A stretch of 64,000 nucleotides of DNA from 3107 sp965216225 (GCA_965216225.1 CBDCFF010000032.1:124001-188000), one strand, 5' to 3'. Positions 20,284 through 30,592 are shown, counted from the first letter of the stretch. The notes: generated by a model not told the origin, from the letters alone. Program-made: numbers and translations.

Positions 20284-20769
20284 ATGTGGCTGTTACTGGT
20301 CTTCATGGCGGTTCCGCTGATCGAGATCGCCCTTTTTATCCGGTTGGGGGGGGCGATAGGATTGTGGCCAACGCTGCTTGTCGTGGTTCTTACGGCGATT
20401 GCCGGAACCTGGCTGGTGCGCAGGCAGGGGGCGCAGGCGCTCAGCCGGTTGCGCGGATCGCTTGATGAGCTTCGCGACCCCATAGAGCCGCTGGCCCATG
20501 GCGCGATGATCCTGATTGCCGGTGTGCTGCTTCTGACCCCCGGCTTTTTCACCGACACGATCGGCTTTCTGCTGCTGTTCCCGCCGTTTCGGGCCGCAGC
20601 CTGCCGTCATCTGGCGGCGCGGATTCAGGGGCAGGGCCTTGCCGCCGGGTCACGGCAGTCACCGCAGGAATCCGGGGCAGGCGCTGCCGATGTCATTGAA
20701 GGCGAATATCGCGAAGTTCCGCCGGAAAAGCGCCCGGATCAGGGGGATTCCGGCCGGACCGGGCATTGA
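20284..20769 (+). CDS. fxsA: FxsA family membrane protein
   Basis: This 161-residue inner-membrane protein of the FxsA family has an N-terminal hydrophobic pair (MWLLLVFMAVPLIEIALF), a second segment GLWPTLLVVVLTAIAGTWLV, and later ILIAGVLLLTPGFFTDTIGF, all typical. E. coli FxsA relieves F exclusion of phage T7; the normal role is unknown. ATG 20284 is preceded by AAGGAGGAAAG. Located between the Tim44-like gene and secB. Confidence 0.88.
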   Translation: MWLLLVFMAVPLIEIALFIRLGGAIGLWPTLLVVVLTAIAGTWLVRRQGAQALSRLRGSLDELRDPIEPLAHGAMILIAGVLLLTPGFFTDTIGFLLLFPPFRAAACRHLAARIQGQGLAAGSRQSPQESGAGAADVIEGEYREVPPEKRPDQGDSGRTGH

Positions 20770-20826
20770 GGCGCCCGGATCATGCTGATAGACAGCCGCA
20801 AACCGATTCACCGTCAGGAGATTTCC

Positions 20827-21330
20827 ATGACCGATGAAAACCAGTCGCAGGGTGCCGATACGCAGGCCCCGGCCCAGTCCAGGTTTCACATACTTGCGCA
20901 ATACGTCCGCGATCTGTCTTTCGAGAACATCCTTGCCCAGAAAGGCATTCAGACAGAAGCGCAGCCGGACATCCAGGTGCAGGTGAATCTGGACGCCAGG
21001 AAACGAGCGGTCGAGCATCGGTATGAAATCATCATGCTGCTGAAAATCGAGTCCAGTATCCGGGCCGACGCAACGCCCCTGTTTCTGCTGGAAATTGATT
21101 ACGGCGGGGTTTTTCATGTCGAGAACATTCCGAAAGATCAACTGCATCCTTTCCTGTTGATCGAATGCCCGCGAATGCTGTTCCCCTTTGTCCGCCGTAT
21201 CGTTCACGACATCACGCGGGATGGCGGATTTCCGCCGCTGAACCTCGACAATATTGATTTCGTGCAGCTTTACCGGGCGGAACTGACCAAGCGCGCGCAG
21301 GAAGAAAAGATCGGTCAACCGGTTTCCTGA
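20827..21330 (+). CDS. secB: Protein-export chaperone SecB
   Basis: This 167-residue cytosolic tetrameric chaperone keeps presecretory proteins unfolded for SecA. Conserved parts visible are RFHILAQYVRDLSFEN, FLLEIDYGGVF, HPFLLIECPRMLFPFVR and GGFPPLNLDNIDF. The frame opens at 20782; ATG 20827 (MTDENQSQGAD) has a CAGGAGATTTCC ribosome-binding site. It converges with dnaQ, whose 3' end overlaps it by 16 bases. Confidence 0.96.
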   Translation: MTDENQSQGADTQAPAQSRFHILAQYVRDLSFENILAQKGIQTEAQPDIQVQVNLDARKRAVEHRYEIIMLLKIESSIRADATPLFLLEIDYGGVFHVENIPKDQLHPFLLIECPRMLFPFVRRIVHDITRDGGFPPLNLDNIDFVQLYRAELTKRAQEEKIGQPVS

Positions 21331-22061
21331 TCAAATTTCCTCCACAAGGCGTCATCGCCCAGTTTCGCCACGAACGCGCCATGGGCGGCGGCCTCTTCGG
21401 GCGAAACCCGCGCCGGAAGGGGGGCCGGGCGTGATTGCGGTCGCCAGTCACCGGATGCGCCGGTGCGGCCCTGCAACTCCGCGCCCTGCGACAGCGCGAA
21501 AACCGGTTGCCGTCCGCCAATCAGTTCCAGATAGACTTCGGCCAGGATTTCCGAATCCAGCAGGGCTCCATGCAGGGTCCGGGAGGAATTGTCGATGCCG
21601 AAGCGCCGGCACAACGCATCGAGCGAGGCCGGTGCCCCCGGAAATTTCTTCCGCGCCATGGCAAGCGTGTCAATGGCCTGATTCCAGGGGATTTCCGGCA
21701 GCCCGGCCCGGCGCAGTTCGGCGTTCAGGAATTTCATGTCAAAGGCCGCATTGTGAATGACCAGCTTTGCGTCGCCGACAAAATCGCGAAATTCCCGTGC
21801 GATACCGGCGAAAACCGGCTTGTCCTTCAGCGTGACCGCCCCCGGACCCGGTTTTTGCGGCGGGTCGAGAATATCCGGGCCGATGCCGTGAACCTCGAAC
21901 GCCGCCTGCGGGATGGTGCGTTCAGGATTGACATGCCGGCGCCAGGTCTTGCCGGTCGGCATGTGGTTCCAGAGCTCCACCGCGCCGACCTCGACGATGC
22001 GGTCGCCCTGATCCGGGTCAAGGCCGGTGGTTTCCGTATCCAGCACGATTTCACGCATCAA
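21315..22061 (-). CDS. dnaQ: DNA polymerase III epsilon subunit (proofreading exonuclease)
   Basis: This 248-residue 3'-5' exonuclease of the DEDD class has Exo I VLDTETTGLD (residues 7-16), HNAAFDMKFL (103-112), and the Exo III region HGALLDSEILAEVYLEL. The C-terminal tail would contact the polymerase alpha subunit. It starts 11 bases inside the end of coaE, an overlap that suggests coupled translation of aroE-coaE-dnaQ. Confidence 0.94.
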   Translation of the reverse strand: MMREIVLDTETTGLDPDQGDRIVEVGAVELWNHMPTGKTWRRHVNPERTIPQAAFEVHGIGPDILDPPQKPGPGAVTLKDKPVFAGIAREFRDFVGDAKLVIHNAAFDMKFLNAELRRAGLPEIPWNQAIDTLAMARKKFPGAPASLDALCRRFGIDNSSRTLHGALLDSEILAEVYLELIGGRQPVFALSQGAELQGRTGASGDWRPQSRPAPLPARVSPEEAAAHGAFVAKLGDDALWRKFDQETG

Positions 22062-22650
22062 TGATCCTTTCCCTGATCTGCGCCAGAATGTCGCGCACCG
22101 CGCACCGCGCGGCGTCCGGCGTCACTGTCTTGATCACATGGTCGGCGCGGGCGCGCTTTTCCCTGTCCGGCATCTGATTTGACAGGATGATTTCAAACTG
22201 TTCGGCTGTCATGCCGGGCCGGGCCAGTACCCGCGCCCGTTGCAGGCGGGCGGGCGCTGTCACCACCACCACCGCATCCACATGCGCGTCGCCCCCGGTT
22301 TCACACAGAAGCGGAATGTCCAGCAGCAGGATGCCCGATCCCGCGCCGGCAATGAAATCCGCCCGGTCCTGCGCAACCAGCGGATGGACGATGGCCTCGA
22401 TCCGCTTCAGGATGCCCGGTGTCTTTGCTATACAGGATTTCAGCGCATCCCGGCTGACCGCCCCGTGGCTGACAGCCTGCGGCAACAGCTTTCGCATCGG
22501 CTCCACTGCCGCGCCACCCGCGTCATACAGACGACATACAGCCGCATCCGCATCCCAGACCGGGATGCCCTCATCGGCGAACATCGTCGCGGTGGTGGAT
22601 TTCCCCATCCCGATGGAACCGGTAAGCCCGATCAGAAACGGACCTTTCAT
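22051..22650 (-). CDS. coaE: Dephospho-CoA kinase
   Basis: This 199-residue P-loop kinase catalyses the last step of coenzyme A synthesis. It has the P-loop GLTGSIGMGKST (residues 8-19), DADAAVCRLY, and the lid segment NQMPDREKRARADHVI. Start and stop overlap both neighbours (aroE upstream by 4 bases, dnaQ downstream by 11), so the three form one operon. Confidence 0.95.
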   Translation of the reverse strand: MKGPFLIGLTGSIGMGKSTTATMFADEGIPVWDADAAVCRLYDAGGAAVEPMRKLLPQAVSHGAVSRDALKSCIAKTPGILKRIEAIVHPLVAQDRADFIAGAGSGILLLDIPLLCETGGDAHVDAVVVVTAPARLQRARVLARPGMTAEQFEIILSNQMPDREKRARADHVIKTVTPDAARCAVRDILAQIRERIIDA

Positions 22651-23492
22651 GAGGACAGAACCGCCTTGCGCGTGGCTTCATCAATCTTCGGACATGCGCC
22701 GAACCACCGCTCAAAGCCGGGCACGGCCTGATGCAGAAGCATACCAAGCCCGTCAACCACCTGACAGCCTGCCTTGCGCGCGGTCTTCAGAAATGCAGTT
22801 TCCAGCGGAGTGTAAACCAGATCGGTCACAACGGCCTCGGGTTGCAGCCCGTGCAGGGGCACCTGAAATTCGTTCATCCCGGCCATGCCCAGCGAGGTCG
22901 TGTTCACAACTGTCGCGGCCCCGTCGGTCATGCTGCCTGCGCCGGTCCAGTCCACGATCTTTATTTTCGATCCGAATTCGGCCTGCATCGCCTCGGCCCG
23001 GATGCGGGTCCGGTTGGACAGGCGGATTTCGGGAACCCCGACCCCCAGCAGCGATGCGATAACCGCCCGAGCGCCGCCGCCTGCGCCGAATACCGCCGCC
23101 GGTCCCGATTGCGGCCGCCATCCCGGTGCGCCGCTGCGCAGGTTTTCCATGAAACCATGGCCATCGGTGTTGTCCGCGTGAATCCTGCCGTCCTTGCAGA
23201 AAATCAGCGTGTTCGCGCAACCGATCAGCGCGGCGCGATCGGTTATTGCATCGGCGATGCCCAGCACGGCCTCCTTGTGCGGGACTGTCACATTCAGCCC
23301 GACAAACCCCATCGCGGGCAGGGTGCGAATCACGGTTTCCAGATCCTCCCTGCCGACATTCATGGGGATGTAATATCCACGAATGCCATGGGTTTTCAGC
23401 CAGTGCCCATGCAGCGCGGGCGATTTGCTGTGTTCTACGGGTGAGCCGATCACCCCGGCCAACGGAATTTTCCCGCTGCTCATCTCGGCCAT
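22647..23492 (-). CDS. aroE: Shikimate dehydrogenase
   Basis: This 281-residue NADP-dependent enzyme reduces 3-dehydroshikimate in aromatic amino-acid synthesis. It has the substrate-site segment GSPVEHSKSPALHG, NVTVPHKE with the catalytic lysine, DNTDGHGF, and the nucleotide-binding loop GAGGGARAV. The start may be ATG 23492 or ATG 23483. The frame upstream of 23492 carries no Maf gene, although maf commonly precedes aroE in relatives. About 190 bases without a gene separate it from gatB. Confidence 0.95.
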   Translation of the reverse strand: MAEMSSGKIPLAGVIGSPVEHSKSPALHGHWLKTHGIRGYYIPMNVGREDLETVIRTLPAMGFVGLNVTVPHKEAVLGIADAITDRAALIGCANTLIFCKDGRIHADNTDGHGFMENLRSGAPGWRPQSGPAAVFGAGGGARAVIASLLGVGVPEIRLSNRTRIRAEAMQAEFGSKIKIVDWTGAGSMTDGAATVVNTTSLGMAGMNEFQVPLHGLQPEAVVTDLVYTPLETAFLKTARKAGCQVVDGLGMLLHQAVPGFERWFGACPKIDEATRKAVLSS

Positions 23493-23686
23493 GCTCCTGA
23501 CAACGACAGACGGGACAAGATTTTCAGAAGAGGCTGGCCGAGTACAGTGAAATAATCGTCATTGATCCGGGAAAGGTGCGGGCATGGCCCCCTGCGCCCA
23601 CCCGGCTGTCAGGGTTTCATCCGCGCCGCCCGAATGGATCGCGGCAATCACTGCCGGGTCGGGTTCGCCGTCAAAGCGCCGGGGCC

Positions 23687-25207
23687 TCAGAGCCGCAGTT
23701 TCCGCGACACCAGTTCGTTCACCGCCCCCGGGTTGGCCTTGCCGCCTGTCGCCTTCATCACCTGGCCCACGAACCAGCCCGCGAGTTTCGGGTTCCCTCT
23801 GGCTTTTTCGACCTGCGCCGGGTTGTCGGCGATGACCCGATCCACGGCGGCCCCGATGGCGTCGGTGTCGGTAAGCTGTCTCATGCCGCGCGCCTCGACG
23901 ATTTCCGCCGGATCGCCGCCTTCGGCATAGACGATTTCAAACAGCTCTCTGGCGATCCTGCCGGAAATGTCGCCGCTGGCGATCAGGTCGATGATGCCGC
24001 CCAGCCGATCGGGGGACACCGGGCAATCGGCGATGTCGCGGCCGTCTTTTTTCAGGCGTCCGAAAAGCTCGTTGATCACCCAGTTGGCGGCCTGCTTGCC
24101 ATCGCGGCCGCTGGCGATGGCTTCGAAATAATCGGCGGTTTCGACTTCTGCGGTCAGCACGCCCGCGTCGTATTCCGACAGGCCCATGTCGGTGACAAGT
24201 CGCGCCTTCTTCGCATCCGGCAGTTCAGGGAGGTTTGCCGCGATGCCATCGACCCAGGACTGTTCCATTTCCAGGGGCAGAAGATCTGGATCGGGGAAGT
24301 AGCGATAGTCATGCGCCTCTTCCTTCGACCGCATCGACCGGGTTTCGCCCTTTTCCGGGTCATAAAGTCGGGTTTCCTGATCGACCTTGCCGCCGTCCTC
24401 CAGAATGGCGATCTGGCGTCGGGCCTCGTATTCGATGGCCTGCTGGATGAAACGCATGGAGTTCATGTTCTTGATCTCGCACCGGGTGCCCAGGGCCGAC
24501 GGGTCGCCGGTTTCCCGATAACGCTGGTAATCGCCCGGACGGCAGACCGAAACGTTCACGTCGGCGCGCAGGTTGCCGTTCTGCATGTTGCCGTCGCAGG
24601 TGCCCAGGTAACGCATGATCCGGCGCAGCTTGCCGACATAGGCGGCGGCCTCTTCCGGACCCCGGATATCGGGGCGCGAGACGATTTCCATCAGACAGAT
24701 TCCGGTACGGTTGAGATCGACGAAGGACATGTGCGGGTCCATGTCGTGGATCGACTTCCCGGCGTCCTGTTCCATGTGGATACGCTCGATCCGCACACGG
24801 CGGGCGATGCCGGGGCCCATGTCCACGATCACTTCGCCTTCGCCCACGACAGGGTGGTAGAGCTGGCTGATCTGATAGCCCTGCGGCAGGTCCGGGTAGA
24901 AATAGTTCTTGCGGTCGAAGGCAGAGGTCAGGTTGATCCGCGCCTTCAGGCCAAGCCCCGTGCGCACCGCCTGTTCGACGCAGTATTCGTTGATCACCGG
25001 CAGCATTCCGGGCATGGCGCTGTCAACGAAGGAGACGTTGGAATTAGGCTCTGCCCCGAACCGGGTGGAAGCGCCGGAAAAGAGCTTGGCGCTGGAACTG
25101 ACCTGGGCATGTACTTCCAGCCCGATCACGAGTTCCCAATCGGACCGGACCCCGCGGATCACCCTGGGTTCGGGTTCGGGTGCGGTATGGGAAAGGCGGT
25201 CAGGCAT
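23687..25207 (-). CDS. gatB: Asp/Glu-tRNA amidotransferase subunit B
   Basis: GatB is the amidotransferase subunit that converts mischarged Glu-tRNA(Gln) and Asp-tRNA(Asn). The 506-residue protein has the family start WELVIGLEVHAQVSSSAKLFSG, then FDRKNYFYPDLPQGYQISQ, GICLMEIVSRPD and a C-terminal GatB/Yqey tail domain. The frame is open to 25810, but MPDRLSHTAPEPE at ATG 25207 is the sensible start, with AGGAAAACAG upstream. The gatCA genes are not nearby in this window. Confidence 0.96.
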   Translation of the reverse strand: MPDRLSHTAPEPEPRVIRGVRSDWELVIGLEVHAQVSSSAKLFSGASTRFGAEPNSNVSFVDSAMPGMLPVINEYCVEQAVRTGLGLKARINLTSAFDRKNYFYPDLPQGYQISQLYHPVVGEGEVIVDMGPGIARRVRIERIHMEQDAGKSIHDMDPHMSFVDLNRTGICLMEIVSRPDIRGPEEAAAYVGKLRRIMRYLGTCDGNMQNGNLRADVNVSVCRPGDYQRYRETGDPSALGTRCEIKNMNSMRFIQQAIEYEARRQIAILEDGGKVDQETRLYDPEKGETRSMRSKEEAHDYRYFPDPDLLPLEMEQSWVDGIAANLPELPDAKKARLVTDMGLSEYDAGVLTAEVETADYFEAIASGRDGKQAANWVINELFGRLKKDGRDIADCPVSPDRLGGIIDLIASGDISGRIARELFEIVYAEGGDPAEIVEARGMRQLTDTDAIGAAVDRVIADNPAQVEKARGNPKLAGWFVGQVMKATGGKANPGAVNELVSRKLRL

Positions 25208-25393
25208 TCTGTTTTCCTGTTTTCCTGTCTTCCTGCGTCCTGCATCGTGCATCGTGCGGCTCGGCGGGTGTTCTAGGGCAGCGCCGGGCGGGGGGCAAGG
25301 GGAATGGCGGGCGTTCCATGCAAGGGGCGCGCCGATGCCCCCTTGCCCTTGCCCGGTGTTTCGCAGATGCTGATACCGGGGCGCAGGGGCAGG

Positions 25394-26005
25394 ATGAAAT
25401 ACATGATCAGAATGGGTATCGCCTTTGTCGCGGGCTTCGCGGCGGGCGCTTCGCTTTTGCTTTTTGCCTGCGAGCGGTCCGGGGTTGCGCCCGCAGTGCA
25501 GACCGCAATGCCGGTCATGCGTTGGGATCACCGGCCAGAGGCGCAGGCGTGGACGGAAAAGAGCCTGTCCGCCCTGTCGGGCCACGCAGCGGTGTTGCCG
25601 CGAACGGTTCCCGGTGACATCGAAAGCTATTGCCCCGGTTATGAAACGGCGTCCGGGGAGGATCGCAAGACATTCTGGGCGGGGCTGCTGTCGGCGCTGG
25701 CAAGGCATGAAAGCGACTGGAGGCCGGAGGCCGTGGGCGGTGATGACAAGTGGTACGGGCTGGCGCAGATCGCGCCCGCCACCGCGCGGGGGTATGGCTG
25801 CGAGGCGCAATCGGGCGAAGCGCTGAAGGATGGCGCGCTGAACCTGTCATGTGCGCTCAGGATCGCGGCGGTGACGGTTCCGCGCGATGGGGTCATTTCC
25901 CAAGGCGGTCGCGGGCTTGCGGCGGATTGGGCGCCGTTCCTGTCTGCGGCGAAGCGAGAGGACATGGCGGCCTGGACCTCTGCCCGGAGCTATTGCCTAA
26001 AGTAG
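25394..26005 (+). CDS. Lytic transglycosylase SLT-domain lipoprotein
   Basis: This 203-residue predicted lipoprotein has an N-terminal segment with lipobox LLFAC and a C-terminal SLT-type lysozyme-like domain. The catalytic glutamate lies in LSALARHESDW, followed by YGLAQIAPATARGYG, the usual transglycosylase pair. It would cleave peptidoglycan glycan strands from the periplasmic side. ATG 25394 was chosen because it begins the hydrophobic stretch; the frame is open 30 codons further up. It converges with a secreted-protein gene, overlapping it by nine bases. Confidence 0.82.
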   Translation: MKYMIRMGIAFVAGFAAGASLLLFACERSGVAPAVQTAMPVMRWDHRPEAQAWTEKSLSALSGHAAVLPRTVPGDIESYCPGYETASGEDRKTFWAGLLSALARHESDWRPEAVGGDDKWYGLAQIAPATARGYGCEAQSGEALKDGALNLSCALRIAAVTVPRDGVISQGGRGLAADWAPFLSAAKREDMAAWTSARSYCLK

Positions 26006-26563
26006 CCCGCGGGCGGCGCTTTGCGCCCTGAAATCGCTCAGCGCCTTGCCGAAACCGTCAAGCGGCCAGATCAGGTCGCGCGGGTTTCCGTGCCGGTCGA
26101 TGAAGGTAAAGCGGAAATCGCCGCCTGCCGACATGGCCTTGATGAGCGGTGGCGAGTCGCCGGTTTCAAAGACACAGGCAAGGCCGGTCAGGCAGCCGCC
26201 GCGCCGGGTTGACCAACTGACGGCATCGCCGGTTTCGATGCGAAACCCGTCCGGGTCGAACAGGGTGCCCGATTCCACGCCGAATTCCACACGCAGCCCG
26301 CCCGGCTCCGGCGTGATGAATACGAACTGGGCCGCAAATTCGGGCCGGGGCGAGAACACATCCACCCGGCGGATATAGCAGCGCTGGCGAAGTGCGCCGT
26401 CTTCGATCCGTTCATCGCACATCGATTCCCAGATGCCGGAAACGAAGAAATGGGTGATCAGCCAGTCGCTGGGCCGGTTATTGCCCTGTCGGTCCTGCGC
26501 AGCGGCGGGTGGCGCCGCCGCGATGAGGGCGGCAATCAGTGTCAGGATGCGAAAGCGATTCAT
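25997..26563 (-). CDS. Secreted protein of unknown function
   Basis: This 188-residue protein has a Sec signal peptide (MNRFRILTLIAALIAAAPPAAA, then QDRQGNN). Cysteines lie at CDERIEDGALRQRC and at GGCLTGLACVFE. The layout (small secreted protein with paired cysteines and a beta-rich core) is loosely reminiscent of the IalB family, but the match is too weak to name it. ATG 26563 has AAGGAGAGG just upstream and is better than the frame opening at 26587. Confidence 0.7.
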   Translation of the reverse strand: MNRFRILTLIAALIAAAPPAAAQDRQGNNRPSDWLITHFFVSGIWESMCDERIEDGALRQRCYIRRVDVFSPRPEFAAQFVFITPEPGGLRVEFGVESGTLFDPDGFRIETGDAVSWSTRRGGCLTGLACVFETGDSPPLIKAMSAGGDFRFTFIDRHGNPRDLIWPLDGFGKALSDFRAQSAARGLL

Positions 26564-26655
26564 CGGCCTCTCCTTTTCACGCAACATTAACCGCGGCCTG
26601 CACGAGACTGAGTCACGATGCCGCGAGGTCGGGAAAGGCGAAACCCGAAGTCACG

Positions 26656-29198
26656 TCAGCCGTTCAGGATTCGGTTGATCATTTCACCCGTGTTGCGGCT
26701 GAGGCCCCCGGTCCCGGCAATGCGCGTCAGTTCGGCGCGGATCAGCCCCTGCCGGTCGGTGTCATAGCGCCGCCAGGTCTCGAACGCGGCGGACATGCGG
26801 GCGGTGATCTGCGGATTGACGGCATCCAGCCGGATCAGCCAGTCGGCCACCAGACGGTAGGAGGCGCCGGTCGGGTCATGGAAGCCTGCGGGATTCATTG
26901 TCAGAGCGCCGATGACCGCGCGAAAGCAGTTCGGGTTTTTCCAGTTGAAATCCGGGGCCCCGGTCAGGGTTTCCGTAACACTGGCGGCGTGTTCCGGCGC
27001 GGCGTGGGCGATCTGAAGCCTGAACCATTTGTCCACGACCAGCCGATCCTGCCCCCATCGGGTGCGGAAGGCTGCAAGTTCCTCTGCCCCTTTGCCTGTC
27101 GCCAGCAGGCAATCCAGGGTGCCGAACTGCCGGGTCATGTTGTCCGCCTCCGCATACTGGCGGGCGGCCTGCGCCCCGCCATCGAGGCGGGAAAGCAGGC
27201 CCAGGGCTGCGCCCTGAAGCGCACGCTTGCCGGCGGCGTCGGCGTCGGGGCGGTAAGGGCCGGGAACGTGCATTTCCGCATAGAGGCGCGGCAGCAGGTC
27301 TTGCAGGTGGCGGGCGACGGCCTGCTTCAGCGTCTGGTGGGCCTGATGGATGCGGGCAGGCTCGGGTGTGCCCCCGGCATCGAAGAGCGTCTGGGCGATG
27401 TCGTCCTGTCCGGGCAGGGACAGGGCCAGAGCCCTGAAGGCAGGGTCGAGCGCGTCGTCCCGGCTGACGGCGGCGAGGCCGTCCAGCAGGGCGGTTCCGG
27501 TGCGGCGTCTTCGGTGATCATGCGGATCAGCACATCGGTGGCCAGCGCGCGTCCGGCTTCCCACCTGTTGAACGGGTCGGTGTCATGGCTCAGCAGGAAG
27601 GCGCGTTCCTCATTGCTGGTCCTGCGTTCCAGAATGACCGGGGCGGAAAAGCCGCGCAGGATCGAGGGAACGGGCCTGGCGCCGGGACTGTCGAAGGTGA
27701 AGTCCTGTTCGGCTTCGGTCATTTCCAGAACCGTGGTCGGCAGGATTTCATCGCCATCGGGGCCCAGCAATCCGACAGCGACGGGAATGACCTGTGGCGC
27801 CTTGTCGTCCTGTCCGGGGGTGGGCGGCGTATCCTGTCGGAAACGCAGGGTATAGGTGGCGTTCCCGAAATCGTCCTCGACCGTCAGGCGCGGGGTTCCC
27901 GCCTGCGAATACCAGCGCTTGAACCGGGTCAGATCGCGGCCCGTGACATCCTCGAAGACCTGCAACCAGTCCTCTATCGTGGCGGTCTCGCCATCGTGCC
28001 GGTCAAAATAGAGGTCGAGAGCCCTGTAATAGGCGTCATCGCCGACCAGCGTTTTCAGCATACGGATGATTTCGGCGCCTTTCTCATAGACGGTCGAAGT
28101 GTAGAAATTGTTGATCTCCATGAAACTTTCGGGGCGCACGGGGTGGGAGAGAGGTCCGTTATCCTCTCGGAACTGACGATTGCGCAGCGTGATCACGTCA
28201 TTGATGCGCTTGACGGCGCGGCTGCGCGTGTCACCGCTGAACTGCTGGTCGCGAAAGACCGTCAGCCCTTCTTTCAGGCAGAGCTGGAACCAGTCGCGGC
28301 AGGTGATGCGGTTGCCTGTCCAGTTATGGAAATATTCATGGGCGATGATCGACTCTATCCGCTCGAAATTCACGTCCGTGCCGGTTTCGGGGGAAACAAG
28401 GATGGCGGTGGAGTTGAAGATGTTCAGCCCCTTGTTTTCCATTGCGCCCATATTGAAGTCATCCACCGCGACAATGTTGAAGATGTCCAGATCGTATTCG
28501 CGGCCATAGACATCTTCGTCCCATTTCATCGCGCGTTTCAGCGCCTCCATCCCGAAGACGCATTTGTTCTCGTCTCCCGGCCGGACCCAGATGTTCAGTT
28601 CGACCTCGCGCCCCGATCTGGTGGTGAAACGGTCGGGGCGATTGATCAGATTCCCCGCGACAAGGGCGAAGAGGTAAGAGGGTTTGGGCCATGGATCGCG
28701 CCATTCGGCCCAGCCGTCGCCCTTGCCCGCAGGGTTGCCGTTCGAGAGCAGAACCGGCTCCGGCCCCTCGATCCGGACCGTGAAGGGGGCCATGACATCG
28801 GGGCGGTCGGGGTAATAGGTGATATTGCGGAAACCTTCGGCCTCGCATTGTGTGCAATACATGCCGCCGGACATATAGAGCCCTTCCAGCGCGGTATTGG
28901 CGGCAGGGTTGATTTCGACCTCGGCCTCCCAGGTGAAGGGTGTGTCGGGCACATTGCAGGTCAGGCCGGTATCGCCAAGGGTCGGTGTGGCCGGTTTGCC
29001 ATCAATTGCCGCCGAAATCAGCGCCAGATTTTCACCGTGCAGGAAAAAGCTCCGGTCCGGCGCGCCGGGATTGGGCGCAAAGCGGATGCGCGACAGCACG
29101 CGGGTCTTTTCGGGATGCAGCCGAAAGGTCAGATGCACGCCCTGAACCAGCCAGGCAGGCGGTGTGTAATCCTTCAGGTGAATTTTCCGGCCAGACAT
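26656..29198 (-). pseudogene. pepN: Aminopeptidase N, broken by one frameshift
   Basis: This M1-family zinc aminopeptidase has GAMENKGLNIFNS and the zinc site HEYFHNWTG with the third ligand in LKEGLTVFRD. The first 565 or so codons (29198 down to about 27500) are in one frame. The C-terminal part (ALLDGLAAVSRDDALD to MINRILNG, ending at 26656) is in another. The two join at ITEDAAPEP | ALLDGLAAV near 27495-27505, so a single missing or extra base explains the break. The combined length of about 846 residues is normal for PepN. A base-calling error cannot be excluded. Confidence 0.9.
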
Positions 29199-29407
29199 GG
29201 TGAACCTCTCTTCATATCCGTTGTCTGCATGTGTAAAGCGGGCGCCGCCAGTGGCAAGCCGCTATTGGCGGATCAAGGCAATATTCAGGTTTGGGGCGCA
29301 TGGCGGGCGGCAAAGGGGCGGCAACGGGGCGGCAACAATCGCAAATGGTAATCTTTTCGAAAGGTTATTAGGATCAGGGTGGTGCAAATGCGCGAAAGGG
29401 CAGGGGC

Positions 29408-30511
29408 ATGAATATCCAGACGCCGAAACTGACAGACAGGTTGAGCCGGGAAGAAGCGGAAAAGGCTCTGCGTCTGTTGCAATCCTGGGCCATGAAGGCC
29501 AGCGCGACAGAGGTGGCGGAACTTCACCCCGCGGTGTCGCGCCTGGTTCCGGGGCAGGAAGTGTCGAACTATCCCGCGCTTGCACGGGCATATCCGGGGG
29601 AATTCAGTGTCGATGAGGCATATCGCGCATCGCTGCCCGATCTGCAAAACGGCCCGGAAAGCCTGATCAAGGGGGCCAGACGGCATATCCAGCATGTGGG
29701 GATTACCAATTTCCGGCTGCCGGTCCGCTATCACCGGCGCGATGGTTCGGATATTTCGCTTGAGACACTGGTGACGGGTACGGTCAGCCTGGAGGCGGAA
29801 AAGAAGGGCATCAACATGTCGCGCATCATGCGCACCTTCTATGCCCATGCCGACAAGACCTTCAGCATTGACGTGATTCAGGCGGCGCTGAACGATTACA
29901 AGGCCGATCTGGACAGTTTCGATGCGCGGATCATGATGCGATTCTCCTTTCCGATGCGGGTGGCGTCCCTGCGCTCGAACCTGATCGGGTATCAGTATTA
30001 CGACATCGCGCTGGAACTGGCAGAGACGCGCGGCGCGGTCCAGAAGATCATGCATCTGGATTATGTCTATTCCTCGACCTGCCCCTGTTCGCTGGAATTG
30101 TCGGAACATGCGCGGCAGTTCCGGGGGCAACTGGCGACGCCGCATTCGCAGCGCTCGGTCGCGCGGATTTCGGTGGAACTGCTGCCCGACAAGTCGTGCC
30201 TGTGGTTCGAGGATCTGATCGGGCATTGCCGACATGCGGTGCCGACGGAAACGCAGGTGATGGTGAAGCGCGAGGATGAGCAGGCTTTTGCGGAACTCAA
30301 CGCGGCCAATCCGATTTTCGTGGAGGATGCGGCGCGGCTGTTTTCCGAGCAATTGCAGAACGACCCCCGGATCGGGGATTTCCGTATCGTCGCGAGCCAT
30401 CAGGAAAGCCTGCACAGCCACGACGCGGTCAGCGTCCTGACCGAGGGCGAGACCTTCTGCGCGCAGTCCATTGATCCGCAACTGTTCTCGACCCTGATCC
30501 ACGTGCGCTGA
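29408..30511 (+). CDS. folE2: GTP cyclohydrolase FolE2 (type IB)
   Basis: This 367-residue GCYH-IB enzyme converts GTP to dihydroneopterin triphosphate for folate synthesis and queuosine-type modification. It has the T-fold with SSTCPCSLELSEHARQF containing the catalytic cysteine, and HSQRSVARISVEL. Type IB enzymes use various metals, and many species induce them when zinc is short. The upstream region has a partial palindrome (CTTTTCGAAAGG, 29352-29363) that might be a promoter element or operator. folB and folP of the same pathway lie 10 kb downstream. Confidence 0.94.
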   Translation: MNIQTPKLTDRLSREEAEKALRLLQSWAMKASATEVAELHPAVSRLVPGQEVSNYPALARAYPGEFSVDEAYRASLPDLQNGPESLIKGARRHIQHVGITNFRLPVRYHRRDGSDISLETLVTGTVSLEAEKKGINMSRIMRTFYAHADKTFSIDVIQAALNDYKADLDSFDARIMMRFSFPMRVASLRSNLIGYQYYDIALELAETRGAVQKIMHLDYVYSSTCPCSLELSEHARQFRGQLATPHSQRSVARISVELLPDKSCLWFEDLIGHCRHAVPTETQVMVKREDEQAFAELNAANPIFVEDAARLFSEQLQNDPRIGDFRIVASHQESLHSHDAVSVLTEGETFCAQSIDPQLFSTLIHVR

Positions 30512-30592
30512 GGGGGCGGGCGGCCCGGTGGGGCATCCTGCCGGGCGCCATCGGTCTTGACTTCGCCCGAAGACGCGGCCAACCCTGCGCCA

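Noticed and set aside
25208..25260. Short tandem-like repeats (ttttcctg, tcttcctg, catcgtg) before gatB
   Set aside because: Too short and irregular for a functional repeat array; probably slippage in the gatB leader.
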